DNA from: PALSA-555 sp963731625
Lineage (GTDB): Bacteria; Actinomycetota; Acidimicrobiia; IMCC26256; PALSA-555
NCBI GenBank assembly: GCA_963731625.1
Contig: CAVSWH010000004.1
Coordinates: forward strand, 248,001-312,000
Reading direction: 5' to 3'
DNA: 64,000 bases
Below the pieces are notes generated by a model. The model was not told the DNA's origin, did not search any database, and saw nothing but the letters and a program-made list of their open reading frames with translations. The position numbers and the translations under genes are program-made. Shown here piece by piece: positions 1 to 11,194 of this stretch; within the stretch, counting starts at the first letter, position 1, and every line of letters starts with the position of its first letter.

Positions 1-104
1 TAGGCGGCCAGCGTGTTCGGGCGCAGCCCCCGCTCGACCGTCAGGTAGCTGGCGTGCTCGGCGAGCGCGTCCTCGAGGGCGTCGGGGCCGGGGGCGTCGG
101 CCAC
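1..104 (-). CDS. xerD: Tyrosine recombinase XerD-like, N-terminal fragment (runs off the left edge)
   Basis: Only the first 34 codons are in the window. From a GTG at 104-102 the translation contains YLTVERGLRPNTLAAY, the typical start of the N-terminal SAM-like DNA-binding domain of XerC/XerD recombinases, which resolve chromosome dimers at dif. The catalytic domain lies outside. The start sits 3 bp after the stop of the Nudix gene, and the gene order pyrG, Nudix hydrolase, xerD is common in Actinomycetota, which favours XerD over XerC. No ATG exists nearby, so GTG is the natural start. Confidence 0.8.
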   Translation of the reverse strand, partial: MADAPGPDALEDALAEHASYLTVERGLRPNTLAA

Positions 105-107
105 CGC

Positions 108-659
108 TCAGCGCCCCCCGCGGCCCTCGAGGTGCTGGCGGGTGAGGAGCAGCCCGATGATGCTCTTCGCGTCGACGAGCTCGCGGCGCGCGATGAGGTC
201 GGGGACGTCGTCGAGCGCGACCGACTCGATCGTCATCGCGTGCTCCTCGGCGCTCACCGCCCGCCGCTCCGGCAGCCGCGTCAGGTCGGTGGCGCAGTAG
301 AGGTGCGTGTGCTCGTCGCAGAACCCGGGCGAGTTGTAGAACTCGGCGAGGAGGGTCAGCTCGCCGGGACGGCGGCCGATCTCCTCCTCGAGCTCGCGCG
401 CCGCCGTCGCCTCGGGCGCCTCCCCGGCGACGTCGCGCTTCCCCGCGGGGATCTCGAGCAGCGCCCGCTCGACGGCGACGCGCCACTGCCGGACCATCAG
501 CACGTGATCGTCCTCCACCGGCACCATCGCGACCGCGCCCGGGTGACGGACCACGGTGCGGGTGAACACGCCGTCGGGGCCGGCGACGCGCAGCTCCGCG
601 AGCTCCAGGAAGGAGGTCTGGCACCGCGTCGTCGACTCGACGACGCGGAAGTCGGTCAC
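108..659 (-). CDS. Nudix hydrolase, ADP-ribose pyrophosphatase type
   Basis: A 183-residue Nudix protein, predicted to hydrolyse ADP-ribose or a similar nucleoside diphosphate sugar to AMP and a sugar phosphate. The Nudix box lies at about residues 73-95 and ends in RELEEEIG, with the glutamates that bind Mg. The spacing between the first glycine and the first glutamate is one residue longer than the textbook consensus, as I recall for mycobacterial ADP-ribose pyrophosphatases. The GTG start at 659 overlaps the pyrG stop by 4 bp (GTGA), implying translational coupling. The longer upstream open frame is only the complement of pyrG coding sequence. The exact substrate cannot be read from sequence. 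Confidence 0.88.
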   Translation of the reverse strand: MTDFRVVESTTRCQTSFLELAELRVAGPDGVFTRTVVRHPGAVAMVPVEDDHVLMVRQWRVAVERALLEIPAGKRDVAGEAPEATAARELEEEIGRRPGELTLLAEFYNSPGFCDEHTHLYCATDLTRLPERRAVSAEEHAMTIESVALDDVPDLIARRELVDAKSIIGLLLTRQHLEGRGGR

Positions 660-2308
660 GACGCCGTGAGCTGGGCGGTGACGATCGGCAGCCGCGGGGC
701 GCGGCCCTCGGCCCGCTCGGCGGCGGCCCGCACGAACGCGGCGAACAGCGGGTGGGGGCGGTCGGGTCGGCTCTTGAACTCGGGGTGGGCCTGCGTCGCC
801 ACGTAGAAGGGGTGCGCCGCCCGGTCGAGCTCGATGAACTCGACGAGGCGGTCGTCGGGCGACGTGCCGCTCGAGCGCAGCCCGGCCTCCTCGAGCCGTG
901 CCCGGTAGCGGTTGTTCACCTCGTAGCGGTGACGGTGCCGCTCGTAGATGAGCTCCTCGCCGTACGCGTCGGCGACGAGCGAGCCGGCGACGAGCTTCGC
1001 CGGGTACGTCCCGAGGCGCATCGTCCCGCCGAGGTCGATCACCTCGCGCTGCTCGTCCATCAGGTCGATCACCGGGTGCGGCGAGTGCGGGTCGAACTCG
1101 CTCGAGTTCGCGCCGAGCAGCCCGCACACGTCACGCGCGTACTCGATCACCGCGCAGTGCAGGCCGAGACACAACCCGAGGAACGGCACACCGTGCTCCC
1201 GCGCGAACCCGGCCGCGGCGATCTTGCCCTCGATGCCCCGGAACCCGAACCCGCCCGGGATGATCACACCGTCGAGGTCGCGCAGGCGACCCTCGGCGAG
1301 CATCCCCTCCAGGTCGTCGGACGCGATCCAGTCGATCGCGACACGCGCGCCGCACCCGTACCCGCCGTGGCGGAGCGCCTCCACGACCGACAGGTAGGCG
1401 TCCGGCAGGTTCACGTACTTGCCGACGAGCCCGATGCGCACCGTCCGCTCCGCGGCGTCGATCCCGGCGACCAGCTGACGCCACGAGGTGAGGTCCGGCT
1501 CGGGGTCGTCGAGGCGCAGCACCCGGCACACGTAGTCGTCGAGGCCCTCCTCGTGGAGGACGAGCGGGATCTCGTAGAGATGGTCGGCGTCGACCGCCGA
1601 CACGATCCCCTCCTCGGGCACGTCGCAGAGCTGGGAGATCTTCTCCTTCAGCCGGGTCGGGATCGGCCGGTCCGAGCGGCACACGATCGCGTCCGGCTGG
1701 ATCCCCCGGCTGCGCAGCTCGGTCACCGAGTGCTGCGTCGGCTTGGTCTTCTGCTCCCCCGACGGGCCGATGAACGGCACGAGGGTCACATGCACGTAGA
1801 AGACGTTGTCACGCCCGACGTCCTTGCGGAACTGGCGGATCGCCTCCAGGAACGGGAGGATCTCGATGTCGCCGACGGTGCCACCAACCTCGGTGATCAC
1901 GACGTCGACGTCCTCGTCGGCGAGGCGCAAGATCCGGCCCTTGATCTCGTCGGTGATGTGCGGGATCACCTGCACGGTCTGGCCGAGGTACGCGCCGCGA
2001 CGCTCCTTCGCCAGCACCTCCTGGTAGATCGAGCCGGTCGTCGCGTTCGACTTCTTCGTCAGCGGCACGTCGACGAAGCGCTCGTAGTGGCCGAGATCCA
2101 GGTCGGTCTCGCCGCCGTCCTCGGTGACGAACACCTCACCGTGCTGGAAGGGGTTCATCGTGCCGGGGTCGACGTTGATGTACGGGTCGAGCTTCTGGAG
2201 CGTCACCCGCACGCCGCGGCTCTTGAGGAGCCGCCCGAGCGAAGCGGCGGTGAGGCCCTTCCCGAGGCTGGAGGCCACCCCACCGGTCACGAAGATGTGC
2301 TTCGCCAC
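656..2308 (-). CDS. pyrG: CTP synthase
   Basis: Makes CTP from UTP, ATP and glutamine, the last step of pyrimidine nucleotide synthesis. At 550 residues it has the normal length. The N-terminal synthetase domain begins KHIFVTGGVASSLGKG and carries the nucleotide-binding P-loop. The C-terminal class I glutamine amidotransferase has its nucleophile at Cys380 (GLCLGLHC) and the His508/Glu510 pair in QAHPEF. It starts at GTG 2308, 59 bp after recN, and its stop overlaps the Nudix start. The recN-pyrG-Nudix-xerD order marks an actinobacterial housekeeping cluster. Confidence 0.97.
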   Translation of the reverse strand: MAKHIFVTGGVASSLGKGLTAASLGRLLKSRGVRVTLQKLDPYINVDPGTMNPFQHGEVFVTEDGGETDLDLGHYERFVDVPLTKKSNATTGSIYQEVLAKERRGAYLGQTVQVIPHITDEIKGRILRLADEDVDVVITEVGGTVGDIEILPFLEAIRQFRKDVGRDNVFYVHVTLVPFIGPSGEQKTKPTQHSVTELRSRGIQPDAIVCRSDRPIPTRLKEKISQLCDVPEEGIVSAVDADHLYEIPLVLHEEGLDDYVCRVLRLDDPEPDLTSWRQLVAGIDAAERTVRIGLVGKYVNLPDAYLSVVEALRHGGYGCGARVAIDWIASDDLEGMLAEGRLRDLDGVIIPGGFGFRGIEGKIAAAGFAREHGVPFLGLCLGLHCAVIEYARDVCGLLGANSSEFDPHSPHPVIDLMDEQREVIDLGGTMRLGTYPAKLVAGSLVADAYGEELIYERHRHRYEVNNRYRARLEEAGLRSSGTSPDDRLVEFIELDRAAHPFYVATQAHPEFKSRPDRPHPLFAAFVRAAAERAEGRAPRLPIVTAQLTAS

Positions 2309-2367
2309 TGCGAAGCGAACCTACCACGGGGGTGTGAGGTTTCCGGTGACCGGGCGCGCGCCGCGCG

Positions 2368-3993
2368 TCAGGACGCAACGGCGCGGGCCGCGGCGGCCCG
2401 CTCGAGGAGCTCCTCGGCATGGCGGCGCGCGTGATCCGACTCGCCGAGCCCGGCGAGCATCCGCGACAGCTCCCCGACCCGCGCGTCGCCGGCCACGACC
2501 CCGGCGCGCGCCACCGTCCGGCCACCACCCTCGACCTTCTCGACCGCCACCTGGGTCTGGGCGTAGGCCGCCACCTGGGCGAGATGCGTGACGCAGAGCA
2601 CCTGGTGGCGCTGCGCCAGGTCGGCGAGCAGCCGGCCCACGGCGCTGCCCGCCTCGCCGCCGATCCCCGCGTCCACCTCGTCGAACACGAGGCTCGCCGG
2701 GCCCTCGGTCAGCACCAACCGCAGGGCGAGCATGGCCCGGGACAGCTCGCCGCCCGACGCCGCCCGGGCCAGCGGCTTCGGCGGCTCACCCGGGTTCGGC
2801 GCCAGGAGGAACGTCACCGCGTCCGCGCCGTCGTCGGTGAGCGCCCCGGGCTCGACCACCACCTCGAGGCGGGCCTTCGGCATCGCCAGCTCGCGCAGGT
2901 GCTCGACCACCGCCGCGGCGAGCGGCGCCGCGGCGGCCCGCCGCGTCTCGGTCAGGCCGCGCGCCGCGGCGACGGCTCGCTCCTCGGCCGCCTCGCGCCG
3001 GGCCTCGAGCACGCCGGCCCGCGCCTCGAAGCCCTCGAGCTCCACGATCCGCCGGCGGGTGGCCTCGGCGAACGCGAGCACCTCGGGCAGGGTCTCCCCG
3101 TACTTGCGCTGCAGCTCGCGCAGGCCCCGCCGGCGGCCGCGCACCTCCTCGAGGCGCGCCGGGTCGTCCGGGATCCCCTCGGCCACGAGGCGCAGCTCCC
3201 GCTCCACCTCGGCGAGCTCGGCCTGCCCGGCCCGCAGCCGCGCCACGAGGTCCCGGAACGGGGCCCGGTCGGCGAGCGCGCCGATCGCATCCCCGAGCCC
3301 GTCGAGGACCCGCTCCTCGACGGCGTCGTACGCGAACCCGAGCGCCTCGCGGTGCCCCGCCGCGTCCGCGAGCAACGCCTCCTCGGCCTCGAGCGCCACC
3401 TCCTCGCCCGGGTCCTCGAGCCCGGCCCCGTCGATCTCGTCGACCTGGAACCGCAGCAGGTCGAGCTCGCGCGCCCGCGCCCGAGCGTCCCCGCCGAGAG
3501 CCCCGAGCTCCGCGTCGACCTCCCGCACCTCGGCGCGCGCCTCCCGAAGCGCGCCCAGCGCATCCGCCGCGGGCACGCCCGCGAACCGGTCCAGCGCCGC
3601 CCGCTGCGTCGCCGCGGCGAACAGCCGCTGCTGCGCATGCTGGGCGTGCAGCTCGACCAGGTGCGCACCCGTCGCCGCGAGCTCACCGACCGTCGCCAGG
3701 CGACCGTCCACGTACGCGCGGCTCCGCCCGTCGGCGGGCAGCACGCGGGCCAGCACCCGCTCCGTCCCGTCGGCATCCTCGAAGCGACCCTCGACGCGCG
3801 CCTCGACGGCGCCCTGCCGGACCAGCGACGTGTCGGCGCGCCCACCGAGCAGCAGGTCGAGCGCCTCCACAAGGAGCGTCTTGCCCGCGCCGGTCTCGCC
3901 CGTGATCGCCGTGAGTCCCGGCTCGAGGAGCAGCGTCAGGTCGTCGACGATCCCGAGGTCGGTGACGTGCAGCTCGCGCAGCAGCCCGGTCAC
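2368..3993 (-). CDS. recN: DNA repair protein RecN
   Basis: SMC-like ATPase acting in double-strand break repair and homologous recombination. The protein is 541 residues: an N-terminal ATPase half with Walker A GETGAGKT at residues 32-39, a long Arg/Glu/Ala-rich region that should form the coiled-coil arms, and a C-terminal half with the ABC signature ASGGELSRAML and Walker B SLVFDEVDAGIGG. The GTG start at 3993 overlaps the nadK stop by 4 bp. The larger upstream frame is the nadK shadow. nadK-recN adjacency is widely conserved. Confidence 0.96.
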   Translation of the reverse strand: MTGLLRELHVTDLGIVDDLTLLLEPGLTAITGETGAGKTLLVEALDLLLGGRADTSLVRQGAVEARVEGRFEDADGTERVLARVLPADGRSRAYVDGRLATVGELAATGAHLVELHAQHAQQRLFAAATQRAALDRFAGVPAADALGALREARAEVREVDAELGALGGDARARARELDLLRFQVDEIDGAGLEDPGEEVALEAEEALLADAAGHREALGFAYDAVEERVLDGLGDAIGALADRAPFRDLVARLRAGQAELAEVERELRLVAEGIPDDPARLEEVRGRRRGLRELQRKYGETLPEVLAFAEATRRRIVELEGFEARAGVLEARREAAEERAVAAARGLTETRRAAAAPLAAAVVEHLRELAMPKARLEVVVEPGALTDDGADAVTFLLAPNPGEPPKPLARAASGGELSRAMLALRLVLTEGPASLVFDEVDAGIGGEAGSAVGRLLADLAQRHQVLCVTHLAQVAAYAQTQVAVEKVEGGGRTVARAGVVAGDARVGELSRMLAGLGESDHARRHAEELLERAAAARAVAS

Positions 3994-4856
3994 AGGTCGG
4001 CGAGCCCGAACTTCGTCTTCAGGATCTGGTGGAAGTCGCGCCCGCCGAGGCTCACGATGCGCGCCGGCTTCGACCCTCCGGTGCACGTCACCGTGTCGCC
4101 GAGGTCGAGCCCACCGAGGTTGCGCCCGTCGAGCGTCAGCACGACGCCTTCCGCCTGGTCGACGGTGAAGCGCAGCTCCTCGTCGGCGTCGAGCACGAGC
4201 GACCGGTCGAACAGCATGTGCGGCGACACCGGGGTCAGCAGCAGGCAGCGGTGACGCGGCGACACGATCGGGCCCCGCGCCGAGAACGAGTACGCCGTCG
4301 AGCCGGTCGGCGTCGCGATGATCAGCGCGTCCGCCGCATAGCTGGTGAAGAACGTGCCGTTGATGTCCACGTTCACGCGGACCAGCCGGACGTCCCCGAT
4401 CTTGTCGATGACCACCTCGTTCAGCGCCCACCATCGCCCCGCCGCCGGGCCGGCCAATTCGACTCGCAGGGCGAGCATCATCCGCTCCTCGACCGCGTAG
4501 CGGCCGTCGAGGAGCCGTTCGAGCGCGGTGTCCAGGTCGTCGGGCTCGACCTCGGCCAGATAGCCGAGCCGGCCCGCGTTGACGCCGAGCACGGCGGCGC
4601 CGCACGCGTAGACCGCGTCGACCGTGCGCAGCATCGTCCCGTCGCCGCCGAGCGAGATCGCGACGTCGAGGTCACGGGAGAAATCGGCCAGCGGCACGGC
4701 GAGCGGCTCGAGGTCGCCGAGGTCCCCGTCGGCGGGCAGGCGCACCTCCAGCCCGCGCGCCTGCAGCCAGGAGGCCGCGTGGCGGGCGAGCTCCATCGCC
4801 TGGGGACGCTCCGGGTGCGGGACGAGCCCCACCGTGCGCAGCGCGGAGCCGCTCAC
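3990..4856 (-). CDS. nadK: NAD kinase
   Basis: Phosphorylates NAD to NADP in the cytoplasm. The 288-residue protein contains the diagnostic GGDGT motif at residues 70-74 and the conserved WALNEVVIDK segment of the NAD-binding domain. The GTG start at 4856 overlaps the tlyA stop by 4 bp and its own stop overlaps recN, so tlyA, nadK and recN form one tightly coupled unit. Length and motifs are normal for the family. Confidence 0.96.
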   Translation of the reverse strand: MSGSALRTVGLVPHPERPQAMELARHAASWLQARGLEVRLPADGDLGDLEPLAVPLADFSRDLDVAISLGGDGTMLRTVDAVYACGAAVLGVNAGRLGYLAEVEPDDLDTALERLLDGRYAVEERMMLALRVELAGPAAGRWWALNEVVIDKIGDVRLVRVNVDINGTFFTSYAADALIIATPTGSTAYSFSARGPIVSPRHRCLLLTPVSPHMLFDRSLVLDADEELRFTVDQAEGVVLTLDGRNLGGLDLGDTVTCTGGSKPARIVSLGGRDFHQILKTKFGLADL

Positions 4857-5638
4857 GAGGCCGCCGCCCACGCGACCGCGGCGAGCCCGGCCGGATCGGC
4901 CGCCGCCGCGCCTCGCCGGACCCAGAGCAGGAACTCGCGGTTGCCGTCCGCGCCGAGGAGCGGCGACGCCACGGCCCCCACGACCGGGAGCGCCGCCTCG
5001 TCCAGCCCGACGGCGAGCGACGTCAGCACGTCGGCGTGCACTGCGGGGTCGCGCACGACCCCGCCGCGGGGCACCCGGCCCCGGCCCGCCTCGAACTGCG
5101 GCTTGGCGAGCAGCACGAGGTCCGCCGCGGGCTCCGTCACCCGGCCGAGGGCGGGCGCCACCTTCAGCAGCGAGATGAAGGACACGTCGGCGACGGCGAG
5201 CGGCACCGGCCCGCCGATCGCGTCGGGCTCGAGGGCGCGGGCGTTCGTCCGCTCGAGCACCGTCACCCGCGGGTCGGTGCGGAGCGACCAGGCGAGCTGC
5301 CCTCGCCCGACGTCGACGGCGTGCACGTGCGCGGCGCCGTGCTGCAGCAGGCAATCGGTGAACCCGCCCGTCGACGCGCCGACGTCGACGGCCCGGCGGT
5401 CCTCGACGACGATCGGGAAGCTGGTGAGGGCCGCGTCCAGCTTGTCGCCGCCACGTGACACGAACCGCGGCGCGTCGCCGCGCAGGCTGACCTGCTCGGT
5501 CGGGCTCACCTGGCGGGCCGCCCGGTCGGCGGGGGCGCCGTCGACGAGGACACGCCCCGCGGCGATCGCCTCGGTCGCGCCGGAGCGGCTGTCGACGAGC
5601 CCCCTTCGGACAAGCTCGAGGTCGAGGCGGCGCCGCAT
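4853..5638 (-). CDS. tlyA: TlyA rRNA (cytidine-2'-O)-methyltransferase
   Basis: TlyA methylates ribose 2'-O of cytidines at the subunit interface: 23S C1920 (helix 69) and, in long forms, 16S C1409; loss gives capreomycin resistance in mycobacteria. The 261-residue protein starts MRRRLDLELVRRGLV, the S4 RNA-binding domain, followed by an FtsJ-like Rossmann methyltransferase domain with the SAM loop DVGASTGGFTD and the motif VADVSFISL. I chose the ATG at 5638 because the S4 domain begins there; an in-frame extension to 5701 has no family likeness. In this genome the 23S target C1920 lies inside a 20-nt micro-exon between two introns (about 15340). Confidence 0.93.
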   Translation of the reverse strand: MRRRLDLELVRRGLVDSRSGATEAIAAGRVLVDGAPADRAARQVSPTEQVSLRGDAPRFVSRGGDKLDAALTSFPIVVEDRRAVDVGASTGGFTDCLLQHGAAHVHAVDVGRGQLAWSLRTDPRVTVLERTNARALEPDAIGGPVPLAVADVSFISLLKVAPALGRVTEPAADLVLLAKPQFEAGRGRVPRGGVVRDPAVHADVLTSLAVGLDEAALPVVGAVASPLLGADGNREFLLWVRRGAAAADPAGLAAVAWAAAS

Positions 5639-5719
5639 CGCTACAACCGACAGCCGCGCCCGACGGGTCGGGGGGCAAGTTGGGCGGGATGGGTCGCGCA
5701 CACGGCTCGGTGCGCCAGG

Positions 5720-6535
5720 TTACGCGTCGGGGATCGCCGCGACCGTGTCCCGCAACGCCGGGACGATCGACGCGAGGTCGTCACCGACGATCGGCGGCGG
5801 CGGCTCGGGGATCGTCTCACCGCCCAGCGGCGCGACGCGTCTCGTCACGCCCGAGAGGACGAGCGCGAACGGCCAGCCGAGCAGCGCGGCGAGGGCCCCA
5901 TCCGTACTCGGCCGGTCCCCGACCATCACGCCCCGCACGCCGAGCCGCTCCCGCACCATCGCGGCCATCGGTTGCGACGGCTTGCCGGCGACCTCGGGCT
6001 GGGTGCCCGACGCGGTCGCGACCGCCGCGGCGATCGATCCGGCGCCCGGCAGGAGCCCGCCGGGAACCGGGTACGTCGCGTCGAGGTTCGTGGCGACGAA
6101 GCGTGCCCCGTCGCGGATCGCCTGCGACGCACGGTCGAGCTCGTCGAAGTCGAAGGTCCGGTGGAACCCCACCACGACCGCGGCCGCCGGCGGGGCGGCG
6201 ACGCTGTGCAACCCGACCTCGCCGAGCGCCTCGACGACGCCCTCCCCGGCACAGGTCAGCACGTCGGCGCCGGGCATCTCGGCGGCGAGCATCGCCGCGG
6301 CGGACAGCGCGCTGGTCAGGACTTCGGCGGTGTCGGCCGGCACCCCACAGCGCGCCAGCTTGGCGACGACGGTCCCGACCGGCTGGCTCGAGTTGTTCGA
6401 CAGGAACGTGACCCGGAGGCCCGCTCCCCGCAGCGTCTCGATCGCCTGCGCCGACCCGGGGATCGGGTCGTCGCCGCGCCAGATGACGCCGTCCAGGTCG
6501 CAGCAGACGACCGGCGTCCCCGGCGCCGCGCTCAC
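5720..6535 (-). CDS. HAD-superfamily IIA hydrolase (NagD-like sugar or nucleotide phosphatase)
   Basis: A 271-residue haloacid dehalogenase phosphatase. Motif I is CCDLDGVIWRGD near the N-terminus (Asp nucleophile and the second Asp), motif II is FLSNNSS, and the late metal-binding motif is GDRPSTDGALA, all typical of subfamily IIA with its large C2 cap. Substrates in this family include p-nitrophenyl phosphate, phosphoglycolate, pyridoxal phosphate and UMP; none can be chosen here. The GTG at 6535 overlaps the stop of the TPR gene by 4 bp. A TPR gene, HAD-IIA and tlyA in this order recur in actinobacterial genomes. About 80 bp without a gene separates it from tlyA; I see nothing specific there. 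Confidence 0.88.
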   Translation of the reverse strand: MSAAPGTPVVCCDLDGVIWRGDDPIPGSAQAIETLRGAGLRVTFLSNNSSQPVGTVVAKLARCGVPADTAEVLTSALSAAAMLAAEMPGADVLTCAGEGVVEALGEVGLHSVAAPPAAAVVVGFHRTFDFDELDRASQAIRDGARFVATNLDATYPVPGGLLPGAGSIAAAVATASGTQPEVAGKPSQPMAAMVRERLGVRGVMVGDRPSTDGALAALLGWPFALVLSGVTRRVAPLGGETIPEPPPPIVGDDLASIVPALRDTVAAIPDA

Positions 6536-6909
6536 GACACGGCGTCGGCGACCTGCGCGAGGGCGCTCTGGTACTCCTCGAGGGGCCGCATGGCCACGGC
6601 GAGCTTCAGGTGACGGCGGGCGCCGATGCGGTCCCCCGCCCGCAGCAGGCACAGCCCGAGCCCGAAGTGCGCGTAGTCGTTCACCGGGTCGATCTCGACC
6701 GCGTCCGCGAACTCGGCCCGGGCTTCCGTGACCCGGCCCGAGCGGAAGTAGGCGCGCCCGAGCGCCTCCCGCACCGAGCCCTTGTCCGGCTCGAGCCGGC
6801 GCGCCCGCTCCAGCGCGACGGCCGCCGCGTGCGGGTTCGACGACGCGAGCAGCCGGCTGCCCTCCATGAACGCGTCATATGCCGCGAGGTCGTCGTGCTC
6901 TTCGTTCAC
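6532..6909 (-). CDS. Small tetratricopeptide repeat protein
   Basis: A 125-residue soluble protein built almost entirely of TPR helices: AAAVALERARRLEPDKGSV, ALGRAYFRSGRVTEARAEF and AHFGLGLCLLRAGDRIGA carry the alternating small and aromatic positions of about three repeats. No signal peptide or membrane segment. Start is GTG at 6909, and the stop overlaps the HAD gene. It probably serves as a protein-protein adaptor; its partner is unknown. It heads the HAD-tlyA-nadK-recN unit and diverges from the DUF1015 gene across 87 bp that must hold both promoters. Confidence 0.8.
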   Translation of the reverse strand: MNEEHDDLAAYDAFMEGSRLLASSNPHAAAVALERARRLEPDKGSVREALGRAYFRSGRVTEARAEFADAVEIDPVNDYAHFGLGLCLLRAGDRIGARRHLKLAVAMRPLEEYQSALAQVADAVS

Positions 6910-6996
6910 CGTCTACCCCTTATCACGAGGAGGCGCAGCAACTCCGGCACCGTATGCGAGACTCGCCAGCGTCCTCCATCGGGAGCCAACCCACCC

Positions 6997-8208
6997 GTGC
7001 CCGACTTCCTTCCCTTTCGTGGAACCCGCTACCGCGACGCGTCCGACCTCTCATCGGTGGTGGCGCCCCCCTACGACGTCATCGACGAGGAGGAGCGCGC
7101 CGCGCTCGAGGCGGCCGACCCGCACAACGCAGTGCGGCTCATCCTCCCCCGCCCGGCGCCACCCGACGACGCGTACACCCACGCCGCCACCGACCTCGCC
7201 GCGTGGCTCGCCGAGGGCGTGCTCGGCGCTGACCCCGTCCCCGCGTGCTACGGCTACGAGATGCGCTACGCCGGCGCGGACGGTTCGCCGCACATGACGC
7301 GTGGCGTGCTCGGGGCGCTCGCCCTCCCCCACCCCGACGACGCCGACGTGCTCGCCCACGAGCGCACCCTCCCCAAGGCGCGCACCGACCGGCTGGCCCT
7401 GCTCCGCGCCACACGCGCCAACCTCGACCCGATCTGGTGCCTCTCGCTCGCCCCCGGCCTCACCGAGCTGCTGCCCACGGGCCCGCCGGCCGCGACCGCG
7501 ACGGACGAGACCGGCACCGCACACTCGCTCACGCCGATCATCGACGCCGGGCGCCTCGACACCCTCCGCGCCCGCGTGGCGGACGCGCCGCTCGTGATCG
7601 CCGACGGGCACCACCGCTTCGAGACGGCGTGCACCTACTCGGGCGAGCACCCGGGCGACGACGCGGCGGCGCGCATCCTGACGCTCGTCGTCGAGCTCGA
7701 CGAGGCCATGCTCGACGTCCGGGCCATCCACCGGCTGCTGCACCAGGCACCCGCCGACCTACGCGACCGGCTCGCGGCCGTCGCGACGATCGAGCCCCTC
7801 GGACCCAACAGCGAGGCAAACGTCCAGCGGCTCATGGGTGAGGCGCCCACCGACAATTCGCTCATGTTCGTCGACCGCGACGGCTGTGCCCGGCTCACGC
7901 TCACCGACACCGCCACGCGACAGCTCGACGAGCAGCTCCCAGCCGAGCTGCGTCACGTCGACGCCGCACGCTTCGACATCGCCCTCCGACCGCGGCTTGG
8001 TGAGACCGAGCTCTCGTATCGGGGCGACGCCGTCACCGTCGCGGCGCTCGTGGCGAAGGGCGCAGCCGACGCGGCCGTGCTGCTGCGTCCCGTGACCGTC
8101 GCGCAGATCCGTGCCGCGGCGGAGGCGAGGATCCGGATGCCCGAGAAGACGACGTTCTTCTGGCCGAAGCCCCGAACCGGGATGGTGTTCCGGCGACTCG
8201 ACGACTGA
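6997..8208 (+). CDS. DUF1015 family protein
   Basis: A 403-residue protein of the DUF1015 family, whose function is not established. The opening FLPFRGTRYRDASDLSSVV followed by APPYDVIDEEER is characteristic, as are the central VIADGHHRFETA and the C-terminal MPEKTTFFWPKP. The family is soluble and often sits near serine or amino acid metabolism genes, but here it stands alone between two minus-strand operons. The GTG at 6997 is chosen because family similarity begins exactly there; the long open frame upstream is the complement of the TPR gene. Its stop lies 6 bp from the end of convergent korB, with no room for a separate terminator. Confidence 0.9.
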   Translation: MPDFLPFRGTRYRDASDLSSVVAPPYDVIDEEERAALEAADPHNAVRLILPRPAPPDDAYTHAATDLAAWLAEGVLGADPVPACYGYEMRYAGADGSPHMTRGVLGALALPHPDDADVLAHERTLPKARTDRLALLRATRANLDPIWCLSLAPGLTELLPTGPPAATATDETGTAHSLTPIIDAGRLDTLRARVADAPLVIADGHHRFETACTYSGEHPGDDAAARILTLVVELDEAMLDVRAIHRLLHQAPADLRDRLAAVATIEPLGPNSEANVQRLMGEAPTDNSLMFVDRDGCARLTLTDTATRQLDEQLPAELRHVDAARFDIALRPRLGETELSYRGDAVTVAALVAKGAADAAVLLRPVTVAQIRAAAEARIRMPEKTTFFWPKPRTGMVFRRLDD

Positions 8209-8214
8209 GACGGT

Positions 8215-9236
8215 CTAGTTCACGTCCCAGGTCGCGCCGGACCCGATCAGCGCCTTGAGGTCACCGGGACCCTGACGGTCAGAGGCGGCGACGACCTGCC
8301 GCTGCACCTCACCCTCGTAGGTCGGGCGAGCGACGTCGCGGAACACGCCCATCGGTGTCGGCATGGTCGGGCGGTCAGCGAGACGCGACAGCGAGAACGC
8401 GAGCGCCGGGTCGGCCCGGTGCTCGTCGTGGACGAGGATCCGGCTCGCGTCGACGTCGGCGGTCTCGGCGAGCTCGCACTCCCCGAACTGGTTCAGGACG
8501 ACGCAGTGCTGGCCCTCAGCCCCGAACGTGATCGGCTCGCCGTGGCGCAGCTCGATCAGCATCTCGGCTCGACGCTCCTTCGCGGTGATCTCCTCGAACG
8601 CGCCGTCGTTGAAGACGTTGCAGTTCTGGTACACCTCGACGAACGCCGAGCCCTTGTGCTCGTGCGCGCGCCGGAACATCTCGATCATGTGCTTGCGGTC
8701 CATGTCGTGCGTCCGGGCGACGAACGTCCCCTCGGCGCCGAGCGCCACCGAGATCGGGTTGAACGGCGTGTCGAGCGACCCGAACGGCGACGACTTGGTG
8801 ATCTTGCCGACCTCGCTCGTCGGCGAGTACTGGCCCTTCGTCAGCCCGTAGATCTGGTTGTTGAACATCAACATCGTCAGGTTCACGTTGCGGCGCATCG
8901 AGTGGATGAGATGGTTGCCGCCGATCGAGAACATGTCGCCGTCGCCGCCGATCACCCAGACGTCGAGGTCCGGGCGGGCCAGCGCGACCCCGGTCGCGAT
9001 CGCCGGCGCGCGGCCGTGGATGCCGTGCAGCCCGTAGACGTTCATGTAGTAGGGGAAGCGCGCCGCGCAGCCGATCCCGGAGACGAAGACCATGTTCTCC
9101 GGCTGGATCCCCAGCTCCGGCAGCAGCAGCTGAACGGCAGAGAGGATCGTGTAGTCCCCGCAGCCCGGGCACCACCGGACCTCCTGGTCCGACTGGAAGT
9201 CCTTCCGCGAGAGCGTCGCGGTCGCGGCGTCGTCAC

Positions 9237-9240
<4 letters not shown>
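8215..9240 (-). CDS. korB: 2-oxoacid:ferredoxin oxidoreductase, beta subunit
   Basis: Thiamine-diphosphate subunit of a 2-oxoacid (probably 2-oxoglutarate) oxidoreductase, which makes the acyl-CoA and reduced ferredoxin in place of a dehydrogenase complex. The 341 residues contain RWCPGCGDYTIL, the ThDP/Mg motif GGDGDMFSIGGNH, and FNNQIYGLTKGQYSPT, typical of KorB. The ATG at 9240 overlaps the korA stop (ATGA). The enzyme acts as an alpha-beta complex with the product of the gene just upstream, and the pair is common in Actinomycetota. Confidence 0.95.
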
Positions 9241-11088
<1,848 letters not shown>

Positions 11089-11194
11089 GCGACCTCGCTG
11101 CTCGGTCTGCTGGCTGTCCGTCGGCGCCGCATCCGACCCTCTGCACCCCGGAGCGGCGCAACAAGCTCACAGCCATCATAGGGTCAGCATTGCG